Source: Planctomycetota bacterium (GTDB lineage: Bacteria; Planctomycetota; Planctomycetia; Gemmatales; Gemmataceae). Taken from it: a stretch of DNA of 64,000 bases. The DNA lies in NCBI GenBank assembly GCA_016873095.1, contig VGYC01000012.1, forward strand, positions 1 to 64,000, read 5' to 3'. Under the pieces are notes generated by a model that searched no databases, was not told where the DNA came from, and saw only the letters and a program-made list of their open reading frames with translations. A program made the position numbers and the translations under genes. Of the stretch, positions 8,531 through 17,215 are shown piece by piece; within the stretch, counting starts at the first letter, position 1; every line of letters begins with the position of its first letter.

Positions 8531-10069
8531 TCAATCACCCGTTTGGTAGCAGTCCCGACACTTCCGGTATGCCTCCTCCACCGGCGCGAGTAGCTCCTTG
8601 GCCCTGTCGAGGTCGTCCGCCAGCAGGGCGTCGCGCAGATCCTCCAACCGCTCGCGGAGATCCTCCGTGGCCTTGCTCGTTTCCGGGTCCATACTGCCAG
8701 TGCGGATGAATACGCCGACCTGAACCTTGCGCGTCAGCAGATCCCAGTGCTGGATCTGCCGGATCGCCTGCTCTTGGTGGCCGGTGCGGACGGCGGTGAT
8801 CGCGTCGGCCCGGACGCGGACAATTTCCTCGAATGCCTGCTTCTGGTCGGGGTAGTAGATGTACAACGCCACGACGCTGAACACCACCAACCCGAGCAGC
8901 GCGACCACGCCCAGAACCGGCCCCGGCACGTCGCGGTTCCACACCGATTTTGGAGCATCCGAGGTAGGCGGGGCCACTGTCAACCAGCCGTCGATCCGCT
9001 TGGCCCGGTCGAACCGTGCGAGCCCGCCCGCCAGGGCCAGCAGCGCCAGGGCCGCGAGGGCGACAGGCTCCAGTACCTCGACCTTCTGGAGGAGTTTCCC
9101 GCTCACCGCCTCCCAGTTCGCCCCCGAGCCGCCCGCGAACGGACTCGTCCAGGCGTCGAAGGCGTGGGTATGGCTGGCCTCTTCCTTGGCGAAGTACAAC
9201 GGATTCTCGATGGCGTGGGCAACTCCCAGGACCAGCACGACCATGACCGCCAGCCAGGGCAGCACGCGCTTCCAGCCGAATGTGGCCAGCAGCCAGACCA
9301 TCAAGCCGAGGTTGAAGCCGACGCCCAACTCGAACAGCACGAACCCCGCGCCGACGCTGTTTCCATGCTCGAAGATCAGGCCGATCCGCATCATGCCTGG
9401 TAGCACGCCCGAGTAGGCCGGCAGACCGATCAGCGCCATCAACGAAGGCGAACTCCAGTCGTCGTGGCGCATCGACGTGCTGAGGATGCCGTGCGGCAAC
9501 AGCCCGGCGAAAAGGCCGGTGAACACGACGCCGATCAGGACGTACAGCATGGTCGGGCCGACCGCCTCCCGGCTCGCCGCCACGAACACCGACGCCAGCC
9601 GCTTCAGGCCAGGCGCGGGCGTCGGCTCGTCGCCCTGAGGCAGAGTGTCGGCGGGCCTCTCGAAGCCGCGCTTCCAGATCTCCCCGCCCGCGATGGCGAG
9701 GGCCATCGTCGCGATGACGAAGCAGATGATGACGACGGGTTCGGAGAGGGTCAGGCCGTAGAGAAAGGACAGCGGGTTGAGTTGCGGTGCGGCCAGCACG
9801 AACGCCAGGATGGTGGCGCTGGGGACGCCGGCCCGGCGCATCTCGCGGGCCACGGGAATGACGCCGAACGAGCAGACCGGCAGCAGTGAACCGATCACCC
9901 AGGCGCGGAACAGCCCGCCCAGCCCCTCGCCGCCGAACAGCCGGCGCGTGCCTGCCGCGCCCAACATCACCCGCATCACGGCGGCGACGAAGAAGCCGAC
10001 CACCAAAGTCGATGAAGCCTCGATAGCGGTCTGTCCGGTGCGGAGCAGGACGCTCCAGAAGATCTCCAT
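8531..10069 (-). CDS. ArsP/DUF318-type permease with C-terminal helical domain
   Basis: A 512-residue polytopic membrane protein. The start is the ATG with GGAG ten bases upstream (cctcacatc spacing); the longer frame to 10123 has a non-family N-terminus. The first ~300 residues have about eight hydrophobic segments and the family's GSLLPVCSFGVIPVA and APQLNPLSFLYGL motifs of ArsP-type permeases, which move metal or metalloid species. The last ~95 residues are charged and helical, ending in CRDCYQTGD with a CxxC. It is the last gene of a tight minus-strand operon with MoxR, transglutaminase-like and DUF58 genes, which is an odd partnership. The proximity of zinc genes suggests a metal substrate, but this is inference. 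Confidence 0.8.
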   Translation of the reverse strand: MEIFWSVLLRTGQTAIEASSTLVVGFFVAAVMRVMLGAAGTRRLFGGEGLGGLFRAWVIGSLLPVCSFGVIPVAREMRRAGVPSATILAFVLAAPQLNPLSFLYGLTLSEPVVIICFVIATMALAIAGGEIWKRGFERPADTLPQGDEPTPAPGLKRLASVFVAASREAVGPTMLYVLIGVVFTGLFAGLLPHGILSTSMRHDDWSSPSLMALIGLPAYSGVLPGMMRIGLIFEHGNSVGAGFVLFELGVGFNLGLMVWLLATFGWKRVLPWLAVMVVLVLGVAHAIENPLYFAKEEASHTHAFDAWTSPFAGGSGANWEAVSGKLLQKVEVLEPVALAALALLALAGGLARFDRAKRIDGWLTVAPPTSDAPKSVWNRDVPGPVLGVVALLGLVVFSVVALYIYYPDQKQAFEEIVRVRADAITAVRTGHQEQAIRQIQHWDLLTRKVQVGVFIRTGSMDPETSKATEDLRERLEDLRDALLADDLDRAKELLAPVEEAYRKCRDCYQTGD

Positions 10070-10097
10070 GATGTGAGGCTCCAAAGGGTTGGGCCGG

Positions 10098-11060
10098 TCA
10101 GACCGGCACTGGGACGGTTTCAAGCAACTGGTTGATGACGCTTCCGGCGGCGTCGGGGGCGAGGCCGAGGCGGACGCCGAGTACGGGGGTAGCTACCTCC
10201 TGCACGTCGTCGGGGGTGACGAACGAGCGGTCCTTCAAGTAGGCCCACGCTTGGGCGACCCGCTGCCAGATTAGCATCCCGCGCGGGCTGAGGCCGAGCG
10301 TCACCTTCGGATGCGCCCGCGTAGCACGGCCCAGATCGACCAAATACGCCTGCACGTTCGGCTGCACCGCGACCCGCGAGACCCGCTCTTGTAGCGCGGC
10401 CAGTTCGCCGTCCGCTAGCACCGCCCCCTCGCCCGCCGCGTCGGAGACGTGGCCGACGGCGGCGGCGAGTAGGCCGAGTTCATCGCCCCGGTCGGGGTAG
10501 CCAACCGACAGCTTCATGGCGAAGCGGTCAAGCTGCGCCTCGGTCAGCGGGTAAGTGCCGTGGTGCTCGACGGGGTTCTGGGTGGCGATCACGAAGAAGG
10601 TAGGTGTGAGGGTGTGCCGGACGTTGTCCACGGTCACCTGACGCTCGGCCATCGCCTCCAACAAGGCGCTCTGGGTGCGCGGCGTTGTACGGTTGATCTC
10701 GTCAGCCAGCAGCACGTCGCTGAACACCGGGCCGGACAGGAATTCGAATTCGCGCGTCTTCTGGTTGAAGACGCTGAAGCCCGTGATGTCGCCGGGGAGC
10801 AAGTCCGGCGTGCATTGCACCCGCGAGAAGCGGCCCCCCACGGCGGCGGCGACCGCCTTGGCGAGCGTCGTCTTGCCCAACCCAGGCAAGTCCTCGAGCA
10901 GTAGATGCCCTCGCGCCAGCAGGCAAGCCAGCACCTTTTCGACAACGTCCGCCTTGCCGCGCAGCGCGCGGTTCAGGGCGGCTCGCAACCCGTCGAGGTG
11001 GACCGCTTGCGGGACGGTCCTCGGCTGGGAGTTGTCGGTCACGGTCTGCGTCACGGTCAT
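10098..11060 (-). CDS. MoxR-family AAA+ ATPase
   Basis: A 320-residue MoxR ATPase. Walker A is EDLPGLGKTTLAKA (about residues 57-70), Walker B is VLLADEINRTTPRTQSALLEAM and sensor 1 is FFVIATQNPVEHHGTYPL. The C-terminal lid includes LGLSPRGMLIWQRVAQAWA. MoxR proteins act as chaperones that mature partner proteins, usually encoded beside DUF58/VWA genes, as here. The start overlaps the stop of the transglutaminase-like gene (ATGA, 11057-11060), indicating translational coupling. Confidence 0.92.
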   Translation of the reverse strand: MTVTQTVTDNSQPRTVPQAVHLDGLRAALNRALRGKADVVEKVLACLLARGHLLLEDLPGLGKTTLAKAVAAAVGGRFSRVQCTPDLLPGDITGFSVFNQKTREFEFLSGPVFSDVLLADEINRTTPRTQSALLEAMAERQVTVDNVRHTLTPTFFVIATQNPVEHHGTYPLTEAQLDRFAMKLSVGYPDRGDELGLLAAAVGHVSDAAGEGAVLADGELAALQERVSRVAVQPNVQAYLVDLGRATRAHPKVTLGLSPRGMLIWQRVAQAWAYLKDRSFVTPDDVQEVATPVLGVRLGLAPDAAGSVINQLLETVPVPV

Positions 11061-13408
11061 GCTCCCATCGCGGAAATCGTAGTCGGATCACGCCACCGCC
11101 TCAACGTCCAGCCTCCGAGGACGCGCTGGCAAACGGTCAGCACTTCGCTTTCGGACCAAGGGGGTGGTGCGTCCGGGGCGTAAGCCGCCCACTCGGCCAT
11201 GCGGCTGAGCCGGTCAAGGTCGTCGTCCTTCTTTGATGGCCGGGCGAGAGGTCCCCGCAGCCAGGAGAAGATCGTCTGCCGGCGCGGTCGCGGTTTGCCG
11301 GCCCAGCGGCCCCGGCGTTCGAGTAGCGCCACAGCCCCGCGCACCTGTTCGCGCCACGTCCGCCCGGGAAACCACGCCCACAGCCGGACGGCCAGGGCAT
11401 CAAACAGTTCGCGCCGGCGGACCCAAGCCGCGACCAGGACGGCGAGGAGAAAGGAGATTTCGACAACGTGCAGCCATACCCAGGCAGCGATGGCGGCGAG
11501 GGCATTTAGGATGCGCTCCGACAGCGGGAGCGCCGGCCCGAGTAGCTCGTATCCGGGCGTCGGCTCGACCACCAGCCATTGCCCGTCGCGCAGTAGCACC
11601 TCGGGCCAGAAGTGCAGGTCGGACGCCCTCACCGGCGTGTGGGCCGTCTCCGGGTCGTAGGCCTCGGGTGCGGCGTAGTAACCCAGGCAAACGCGGGTTG
11701 GGTAGTCGAGCGTTCGCAGCATCAGCGCCGCAGCAGTGGCGAAAAGGTAGTCCGGCCCGCGCCGCGACTCGGTCAGGAACCACAGCACTGGCGCGGGGTG
11801 GTCGGCGGGCGCGGCTGCGTCTCGGTCGAGGACAGACTCGGTGCGGAGTTTCGTGAGGACGGCCTCGATCTGGGGCCAGCCGTGTGGCCGGTCAGCAGCC
11901 CACTCCCAAGCAAGCCGCGCGATTTCGGGCCGGACGGCGTCCGGCACTTCGCCCAGCGAAGGAAATGCGCCGCCGGCTGTCCCCGCCGTCCCATAGGCCG
12001 ACTCTGGCAATCGATGCGGATCGAGCGTCCGGCAGTCAGTGGTGACGACCATGCCGGGCGGCGTCCGCTTTCGCCCGGCCAGGGCGAGGACGCCTTCGTA
12101 GTCCCACTCGAAGTATTCCGGCCTGTCCACCTTGTTGATGCGGAACCGAGTCATCATCACTGGCGTGGGGACGAGATTCGACTTCATGTCCGCTGTTTTC
12201 AGCCTGTGCCTCTCGCCCGCCAAATACCACCCGACGTCCTTGAACTGGCCGGGCTTCATCCAGTCGCTGCCTTCCGGCTCGATCAATATTCTTCCCGGTT
12301 TGCGCGCCTCCAGCCATCGCTTTTCAAGGGGGTCGTAGCTCTGGTAGGCCACCAGCCGTACGTGCAGTGGCGTGCGGCCGTGTATCTCGAACAGCCCACG
12401 GGCCTTCTGACTCTCAGGTTTTCGGTCGCCTTTCGGTCCCTTTCGGGCAGTATCGAAATCACGGCTCGGGCGGCGATTGTCCGGTAGTTTGCCGTGGAAT
12501 TGGATCACGTCCACCTTGCCGGCGGCGACCATCCGTTCCTGATCCTTCCGCGGCTTGTGGGGCGGACCGTACATGTCGCTGACGGCGTCGATCAGCGAGT
12601 TCTTGTTGTCCTCGATCATCCTGTCCGTCTCGCCCATGCCAGCGGCCTTGGCGTCGTCACCCGCTGTCTCTTCGGGGCCATCGCCGATGCCGTACCGCGC
12701 GAACGGGTCTGTCTCTCCGGTTCCGCCGGACGTGGGCATCAGTTCCCCGAGCGCGAACGCGGCCCGCTTCGGCCCCACCACGACCAGTGCCACCGCCCCG
12801 CCGAGCAACAGGACGAGGACCGACAGCCCGAGCCACGGCACACGCTCGCCACCTGCTTGCACCTCGATTGTCACAGCCTTATCAGGAGCGACGAACACCG
12901 ACCGCAGTCCCGACCAGTAGACGAGCATCAGCCACACGCTGCCAGTCGCCGTGTACAAGCCGAGGACAGCCATCACCGCCGGGTGGTTAGTCATCGCGGC
13001 AGCGAACAGGAGGAGGAACAAGCTCGTCACGCAAGCCATCCGCAGGCACAGCAACCAGCCGGCGCACGCGGCCAGCCCGAGGCCGACGCTCCGCAGGCAG
13101 CACACCATCTGGATTTCCAGTGGATAGCCGTCGCCCGTCCATTTCCGTCGTAGCGGCTCAACAGCGAATGGTGCCGCCGCCAAGAGGAGGAGCAGAAGGA
13201 ACACCCACAAAGGCGGCTTTCGGCGCGGGTCGTCGGGGGTCGGCACGAACCAGGCAACGACCACGGCGACGGCGACCCAGAACGCCGCCAGTCCGATGCT
13301 TTGCAACACCGTGCGCCCGTCGCGGGCCGCAACCTCGACGGCGGCCGCCGCCAAGGCGACGAGGGCGAACGTCGCGCGGCGCACCAGCTTCGACAACTTA
13401 GGAGCCAT
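11057..13408 (-). CDS. Transglutaminase-like membrane protein of the TgpA type, catalytic Cys apparently replaced
   Basis: 783 residues from an ATG with AGGAGG six bases upstream; it overlaps the end of the DUF58 gene by 11 bases. The N-terminal ~230 residues hold several membrane helices. A soluble region follows, then a transglutaminase-like core around DYLFATAAALMLRTLDYPTR, HFWPEVLLRDGQWLVVEPTPG, then another helix and a cytoplasmic tail. In catalytic TgpA-type proteins a Cys sits in the segment RGxCEyyA; here it reads RRGPDYLFA, so Cys is replaced by Asp, while the His (DLHFWPEV) is kept. It may be a non-catalytic binding protein. It works in the MoxR-DUF58-transglutaminase module, whose substrate is unknown. 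Confidence 0.85.
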   Translation of the reverse strand: MAPKLSKLVRRATFALVALAAAAVEVAARDGRTVLQSIGLAAFWVAVAVVVAWFVPTPDDPRRKPPLWVFLLLLLLAAAPFAVEPLRRKWTGDGYPLEIQMVCCLRSVGLGLAACAGWLLCLRMACVTSLFLLLFAAAMTNHPAVMAVLGLYTATGSVWLMLVYWSGLRSVFVAPDKAVTIEVQAGGERVPWLGLSVLVLLLGGAVALVVVGPKRAAFALGELMPTSGGTGETDPFARYGIGDGPEETAGDDAKAAGMGETDRMIEDNKNSLIDAVSDMYGPPHKPRKDQERMVAAGKVDVIQFHGKLPDNRRPSRDFDTARKGPKGDRKPESQKARGLFEIHGRTPLHVRLVAYQSYDPLEKRWLEARKPGRILIEPEGSDWMKPGQFKDVGWYLAGERHRLKTADMKSNLVPTPVMMTRFRINKVDRPEYFEWDYEGVLALAGRKRTPPGMVVTTDCRTLDPHRLPESAYGTAGTAGGAFPSLGEVPDAVRPEIARLAWEWAADRPHGWPQIEAVLTKLRTESVLDRDAAAPADHPAPVLWFLTESRRGPDYLFATAAALMLRTLDYPTRVCLGYYAAPEAYDPETAHTPVRASDLHFWPEVLLRDGQWLVVEPTPGYELLGPALPLSERILNALAAIAAWVWLHVVEISFLLAVLVAAWVRRRELFDALAVRLWAWFPGRTWREQVRGAVALLERRGRWAGKPRPRRQTIFSWLRGPLARPSKKDDDLDRLSRMAEWAAYAPDAPPPWSESEVLTVCQRVLGGWTLRRWRDPTTISAMGA

Positions 13409-14690
13409 GTCTTGCCTCCTGCCAGCCACCCTTGAGAAGGGCCGGGACGGATTCCGCCGACTCGATCAGCAGCCATGGCGTTGGACAGTGGCCACAGTCG
13501 ATAACATCGACCGCGTCAGCGAACGCGCCGGCCTTCAGTACGACCCACCGTTGGTCTTCGGCCTCGCACGCCCCGCAGCTCTGGTGAGCGTGGGCGTGGT
13601 CCGTGGTGACGATCACTTGCAGCCCGTCGCGGAAGCCCCGGCATTTCGGGCAGGCCAGCACTTCGGCCAGGGGCTTGTCGCAGCCGTCGGGCAGCCCGGC
13701 CAGGGCGTCGAGGATCTTGTGCAGCTGCGCCTGGCCCGACGCCGGCGGGATGTCGCGACCGCCCCAGGCCAGCCCCACCTGCGCCCCGTCTTCGAGCCAC
13801 CCCTTGGCGAAGCTAGCGACGACACGGATGGCCCACTCGCGGGACGAGTCCGGGCCTGTGCCGGCGTGGACGCGCGGGTCGGCATCGAGGACGATCTGGA
13901 TGACGGGCCGAGAGTTTGACTGGAGTTCGCAGACGATGAGTCGGTCGTGCCGGGCCGACTGGCTCCAGTGGATGCGCCTCGGCGAGTCGCCCCGGCGGTA
14001 GGGCCGGACGCCCAGCACATCGCCGTTCGTGCCGACCTTCGAGCGTGAGGCGTTTCCTTCCACTTGACGGTCGCCACTGACAGGCGGGATCGGGCCGACC
14101 GGGACCGTGCGGGGCCAGACAACCAGCGGCGTCTCGACCGCCAAAGTCCGGCAGTTGTCCCATAGGCCGAAAGGAAAGCCCGTCGTCAGTTTCGGGGCGG
14201 CGAGTGGGTAGACGCCTCGGCAGAGTGGCTTGAACGACCAGCGGCATAGGGCCGTCCGGCGGCGCGGTGCGACCGCGATCCCGGCGACCGCCTCGTTCGA
14301 GCTACCATCGAAGCCGCCGCGCACGGCCAGCCCCCACGCCGGCCAGGGGAGGCGGTTGCGGAGGGTGAGTCGGACCAGGGCGGTATCGCCTTCCGAGGCC
14401 CGCGTCCGGTCGAAGGCGACGGAGCCAGCCAACCCGCGCAACGACAGCCACGGCCAGATCACCCCGAGGGCGACCACGGCCAGAACGCCGCCGCACAGCA
14501 CGAAGCCCTGCGAATGGAGGAACAGGCCGCACAGCAGCGATGCCAGCGCCGCGAGCGTCAGCACGCCTAGCGGGTGGTAGACGAACCGCCGGATTTTCTT
14601 GCTGAACTCGGGGAAGCAGTCGTAGGTGGCCAACGCGCGCAGCCGCCCGCGGAGGCGAGACGTGAAAGAAGACGGCGGCGCGTCAGTCAT
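13398..14690 (-). CDS. DUF58 domain protein
   Basis: 430 residues from the ATG preceded by GGAG; the start codon lies inside one copy of a 17-bp tandem duplication (14686-14719). Two membrane helices (about residues 35-80) precede a soluble region. The DUF58 signature is visible as GVRPYRRGDSPRRIHWSQSARHDRL, split here as GVRPYRRGDSPRR and IHWSQSARHDRL. DUF58 proteins are VWA-like and partner MoxR ATPases. It is the first gene of the four-gene minus-strand operon that ends with the permease at 8531. The C-terminus overlaps the start of the next gene. Confidence 0.88.
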   Translation of the reverse strand: MTDAPPSSFTSRLRGRLRALATYDCFPEFSKKIRRFVYHPLGVLTLAALASLLCGLFLHSQGFVLCGGVLAVVALGVIWPWLSLRGLAGSVAFDRTRASEGDTALVRLTLRNRLPWPAWGLAVRGGFDGSSNEAVAGIAVAPRRRTALCRWSFKPLCRGVYPLAAPKLTTGFPFGLWDNCRTLAVETPLVVWPRTVPVGPIPPVSGDRQVEGNASRSKVGTNGDVLGVRPYRRGDSPRRIHWSQSARHDRLIVCELQSNSRPVIQIVLDADPRVHAGTGPDSSREWAIRVVASFAKGWLEDGAQVGLAWGGRDIPPASGQAQLHKILDALAGLPDGCDKPLAEVLACPKCRGFRDGLQVIVTTDHAHAHQSCGACEAEDQRWVVLKAGAFADAVDVIDCGHCPTPWLLIESAESVPALLKGGWQEARHGS

Positions 14691-14719
14691 GGATCGGACT
14701 CCGTCATGGATCGGACTCC
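14686..14719. repeat. 17-bp perfect tandem duplication over a start codon
   Basis: GTCATGGATCGGACTCC occurs at 14686-14702 and again at 14703-14719 with no spacer. On the minus strand the first copy supplies the ATG of the DUF58 gene, and both copies carry the GGAG used as its ribosome binding site. The duplication places a second, out-of-frame ATG 17 bases upstream. It may alter initiation or simply be a recent slippage event. Confidence 0.7.
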
Positions 14720-14767
14720 ACTGAACGCCTCGAACGCCGGCCAGCGACGTTCTCGAAACAAGAACCC

Positions 14768-15030
14768 TCATGTCGCGTAAACGGCGACTTCGCCGCCTTC
14801 AGTACCGACCGCGACTCGTTCGTCGTCTCCCGACCACACGACTTGGGTGATGCCGCTACTGAGTTTCGTCTCGGCCTGCCGGCGCGTGCCTTCGACGGGA
14901 CGCCACAGCAAGACCTTGCCGTCACCGCCTCCCGATACCGTCCGGGGACCACGCCAGGGCGATGACGTGAACGGGAGAGCGAGGCACGCCACTGCCGGTT
15001 CAGCCGAGGTTTGCGGCTTACGCCAAGCAT
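14768..15030 (-). pseudogene. WD40-protein remnant (ends kept, centre deleted)
   Basis: The minus strand from 15030 begins MLGVSRKP, like the start (MLGVKRTS) of the intact WD40 gene at 17215. It ends with a last-blade sequence (GGGDGKVLLWRPVEG, then VVWSGDDERVAVGTEGGEVAVY) like the intact C-terminus. Roughly 280 residues between are missing, and the two ends lie in different frames. The start overlaps the upstream GTPase remnant exactly as the intact pair does. It is a dead partial copy of the GTPase-WD40 module at 16184-18540. Confidence 0.75.
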
Positions 15031-15182
15031 GACCGGAAGCCCTCCGTCAGCGCGACCCGGTCGAGGTTGCGACCGATGAAGATAAGTTTGTTGGTCCGCG
15101 CCGCCCTTACCCCACGGTCCGGCTGGCCATCGAACAGCATGTAAACGCCCTGGAAGACGAAGCGGTTAGCATCTCCCTTGAT
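15018..15182 (-). pseudogene. C-terminal remnant of a COG0523 (CobW-like) GTPase
   Basis: Fifty-four codons read IKGDANRFVFQGVYMLFDG... and end NLDRVALTEGFRSCLA. This is nearly identical to the last residues of the intact GTPase at 17203 (IKGDANRFVFQGVHMLFDG; NLDREKLTEGFRSCLA). The remnant starts abruptly about 20 bases after the CDF gene stop. The following WD40 remnant starts 13 bases inside it, the same overlap as the functional pair. The GTPase domain itself is absent. Confidence 0.8.
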
Positions 15183-15202
15183 TGACGCATGCCGCACCCT
15201 CT

Positions 15203-16147
15203 TCATCGCTGTGCTGGGCTCTCCCCGAGGCACTGGTGGACCTCGACGGTGACGTGCCCTAACTCTTCGTGAGCCTGTAGCAAAGCCCGGTAGTGGTCCG
15301 GCGACCTCGGTGCGGTGGCGACCAGCGTCAGGATGCAGGCGTACTTGCCCCGCCCAACGCGCCAGACGTGCAGGTCGGTGATGATCGTGTCGCTGTCCGT
15401 CTCAATGCACGCGCGGATCTCCCGCACCAGCTCCGGGTCCATCTCGCGGTCCAGCAGCGCCCGGCTGGTGTCGCGCAACAGGCCCCAGGCCCACACGCTG
15501 ACCACCATCGCCCCCACGATACCCATAACCGGGTCGAGCCAGTCCCAGCCGTAGAACCTGCCGCCGGCAAGCGCGACGAGGGCCAGGACCGAAGTCAGCG
15601 CGTCGGCCAGCACGTGCAGGTAGGCCGCGCGCAGGTTCAGGTCCTCGTGCCCGTGTCCGTGATGGTGGCCGTGGTCGTGCGCGTGGCCGTGATGGCCTTT
15701 GAGCAGCAACGCGCTCACCAGATTGACGGCGAGCCCGACGGCGGCGATGGCGAGGGCCTGTTCGTACTGAATCGGCAGCGGCGCCAGGAGTCGCCGCGCC
15801 GATTCCGTCGCCATGTACAGAGCCACGAGGCCGAGTACGATGGCGCTCGTGTATCCCCCCAGCATCCCGACCTTCCAGGTCCCGAAAGCGAAGCGTCTGT
15901 CGGCGGCGTGCCGGCGCGCGTACCAATAGGCGGCCACGGTGATGCCTAGGGCGGCGACGTGCGTCCCCATGTGCCAACCATCGGCCAGCAGCGCCATCGA
16001 GTTGAACAGCAGCCCGCCAGCGATTTCGCCTACCATCATCGAGGCTGTCAGAAAGACGACCACCTTCGTGTTGCGCTCCCCGAGCGGATTACCTTCATCG
16101 AAGTTGTGGTCCTGCTCCCAGGGAGAGCGGTCCGCGGTATGATGCAT
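15203..16147 (-). CDS. dmeF: Cation diffusion facilitator exporter, DmeF-like
   Basis: A 314-residue CDF transporter expected to export divalent metals (Zn, Co or Ni) in exchange for protons. The ATG has GAGGTGACC just upstream. Six helices are visible; the metal-site motifs are LLADGWHMGTH in helix 2 and HVLADALTS in helix 5. A His-rich loop (GHHGHAHDHGHHHGHGH) lies between helices 4 and 5. The C-terminal cytoplasmic domain contains TDLHVWRVGRGKYAC. The N-terminus (WEQDHNFDEGNPLGERNT) and helix 1-2 pattern are those of DmeF-type members. It follows the WD40 gene by 36 bases and is probably co-transcribed with the GTPase-WD40 pair. The exact metal cannot be read from sequence. Confidence 0.88.
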   Translation of the reverse strand: MHHTADRSPWEQDHNFDEGNPLGERNTKVVVFLTASMMVGEIAGGLLFNSMALLADGWHMGTHVAALGITVAAYWYARRHAADRRFAFGTWKVGMLGGYTSAIVLGLVALYMATESARRLLAPLPIQYEQALAIAAVGLAVNLVSALLLKGHHGHAHDHGHHHGHGHEDLNLRAAYLHVLADALTSVLALVALAGGRFYGWDWLDPVMGIVGAMVVSVWAWGLLRDTSRALLDREMDPELVREIRACIETDSDTIITDLHVWRVGRGKYACILTLVATAPRSPDHYRALLQAHEELGHVTVEVHQCLGESPAQR

Positions 16148-16183
16148 TGGTCACCTCATTCGTCATGCCGTGCTTCCTCGCGG

Positions 16184-17215
16184 TCAGTGGAAGACCACGA
16201 CCCGGCCGCTCTCCAGTCCCGCCGCCACGCGCTTGTCGTCCGGCGACCAGGCCAGGCACGTCAGGCCGCTGTCCTGGGCACTGGCCGCAAGCGGCTTTTT
16301 GGACTTGGACGGCTGCCAGACGGCCAGCAAGCCGTCGTCGCCGCCAGACGCCAAGAGCGGCCCGGAGTGCTGGTAGGCCAGGGCGCTCACCGCCGCTTCG
16401 TGGCCTGCGAGTTGTTTCGGCGTCGTTCCCGCCGGCCCCTTGCCGGAGCAGTCCCAGACGCACGGCATGTCCCCGCCGCCGGTCGCCAAGAATCTACTCC
16501 CACAGTCCCAGGCCAACTCGCGCACCTTGCGCGGATAGCCGGACATTTGCAGATCCTCCCCGACCTGCACGATCCAGAAATGCACGGTGCAATCCTGGTC
16601 GCCAGTGGCCAGGTACTTGCCATCGGGGCTCCAGACGAGCACCAGTTGCGAGCCTTTCCACTCGAAACGCCGCAGCGGCTCGGAACGGTCCGGCGTCCAA
16701 AGTGAGACACAGCCGTAGGACGCCGACGCCAACTCGCGGGAGCGTGGTTTCCACTGGATGTCGGCGATCGTGCTGCTGTGCTCCGGGTATTCGCGGACGA
16801 GTCGCCCCTGCGGATCCCACAGGCGGAGCTTGCGGCCGGCACTCGTGGCCAGCAAGCAATCGGTAGGGCACCATGCCAGGCGTTCGACCCATGGCGCACC
16901 GCCGTCGAGGGCAAGACGTTCCTTGCCGGTCGCCTGGTCCCACATGCGGACCATCCCGTCCTGCCCACAGCTGGCGAAGTGGACGCCGTCGCGGCTGAAG
17001 CCGATGGCCGTCGTTCCGAAGTCGTGGCCCGCAAGCGTGTGGCGTACCCGGCCGGTCGGGCCGTCCAACAGCACCATGGGGCCGTTGACTGCGGCGGCGG
17101 CGACCACTGTCCCGCCGGGCGACCACGCCAGAGCGACGACGTGGTCAGGAAGGTCGGCTTGCCAGCACACCTTCAGATCGGTTGGGAGACCGGAAGTGCG
17201 TTTCACGCCAAGCAT
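16184..17215 (-). CDS. WD40 repeat protein paired with the COG0523 GTPase
   Basis: 343 residues beginning MLGVKRTSG; the ATG lies inside the end of the upstream GTPase gene (13-base overlap), which decides this start over the longer open frame. Six to seven WD40 blades are visible (for example VVALAWSPGGTVVAAAAVNG, GFSRDGVHFASCGQDGMVRMWD, LAYQHSGPLLASGGDDGLLAVW). There is no signal peptide, so it should be cytoplasmic. WD40 propellers scaffold protein contacts. The fixed overlap with a zinc-type GTPase, repeated in a second copy at 37588-39033, suggests the two proteins act together, perhaps presenting client proteins for metal loading; that role is inference. Confidence 0.85.
   Translation of the reverse strand: MLGVKRTSGLPTDLKVCWQADLPDHVVALAWSPGGTVVAAAAVNGPMVLLDGPTGRVRHTLAGHDFGTTAIGFSRDGVHFASCGQDGMVRMWDQATGKERLALDGGAPWVERLAWCPTDCLLATSAGRKLRLWDPQGRLVREYPEHSSTIADIQWKPRSRELASASYGCVSLWTPDRSEPLRRFEWKGSQLVLVWSPDGKYLATGDQDCTVHFWIVQVGEDLQMSGYPRKVRELAWDCGSRFLATGGGDMPCVWDCSGKGPAGTTPKQLAGHEAAVSALAYQHSGPLLASGGDDGLLAVWQPSKSKKPLAASAQDSGLTCLAWSPDDKRVAAGLESGRVVVFH

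Noticed and set aside
8747-9403. 218-residue plus-strand frame opposite the permease
   Set aside because: Composition (His, Gln, Arg, Asp-rich) is typical of antisense to membrane-protein codons; no domain.
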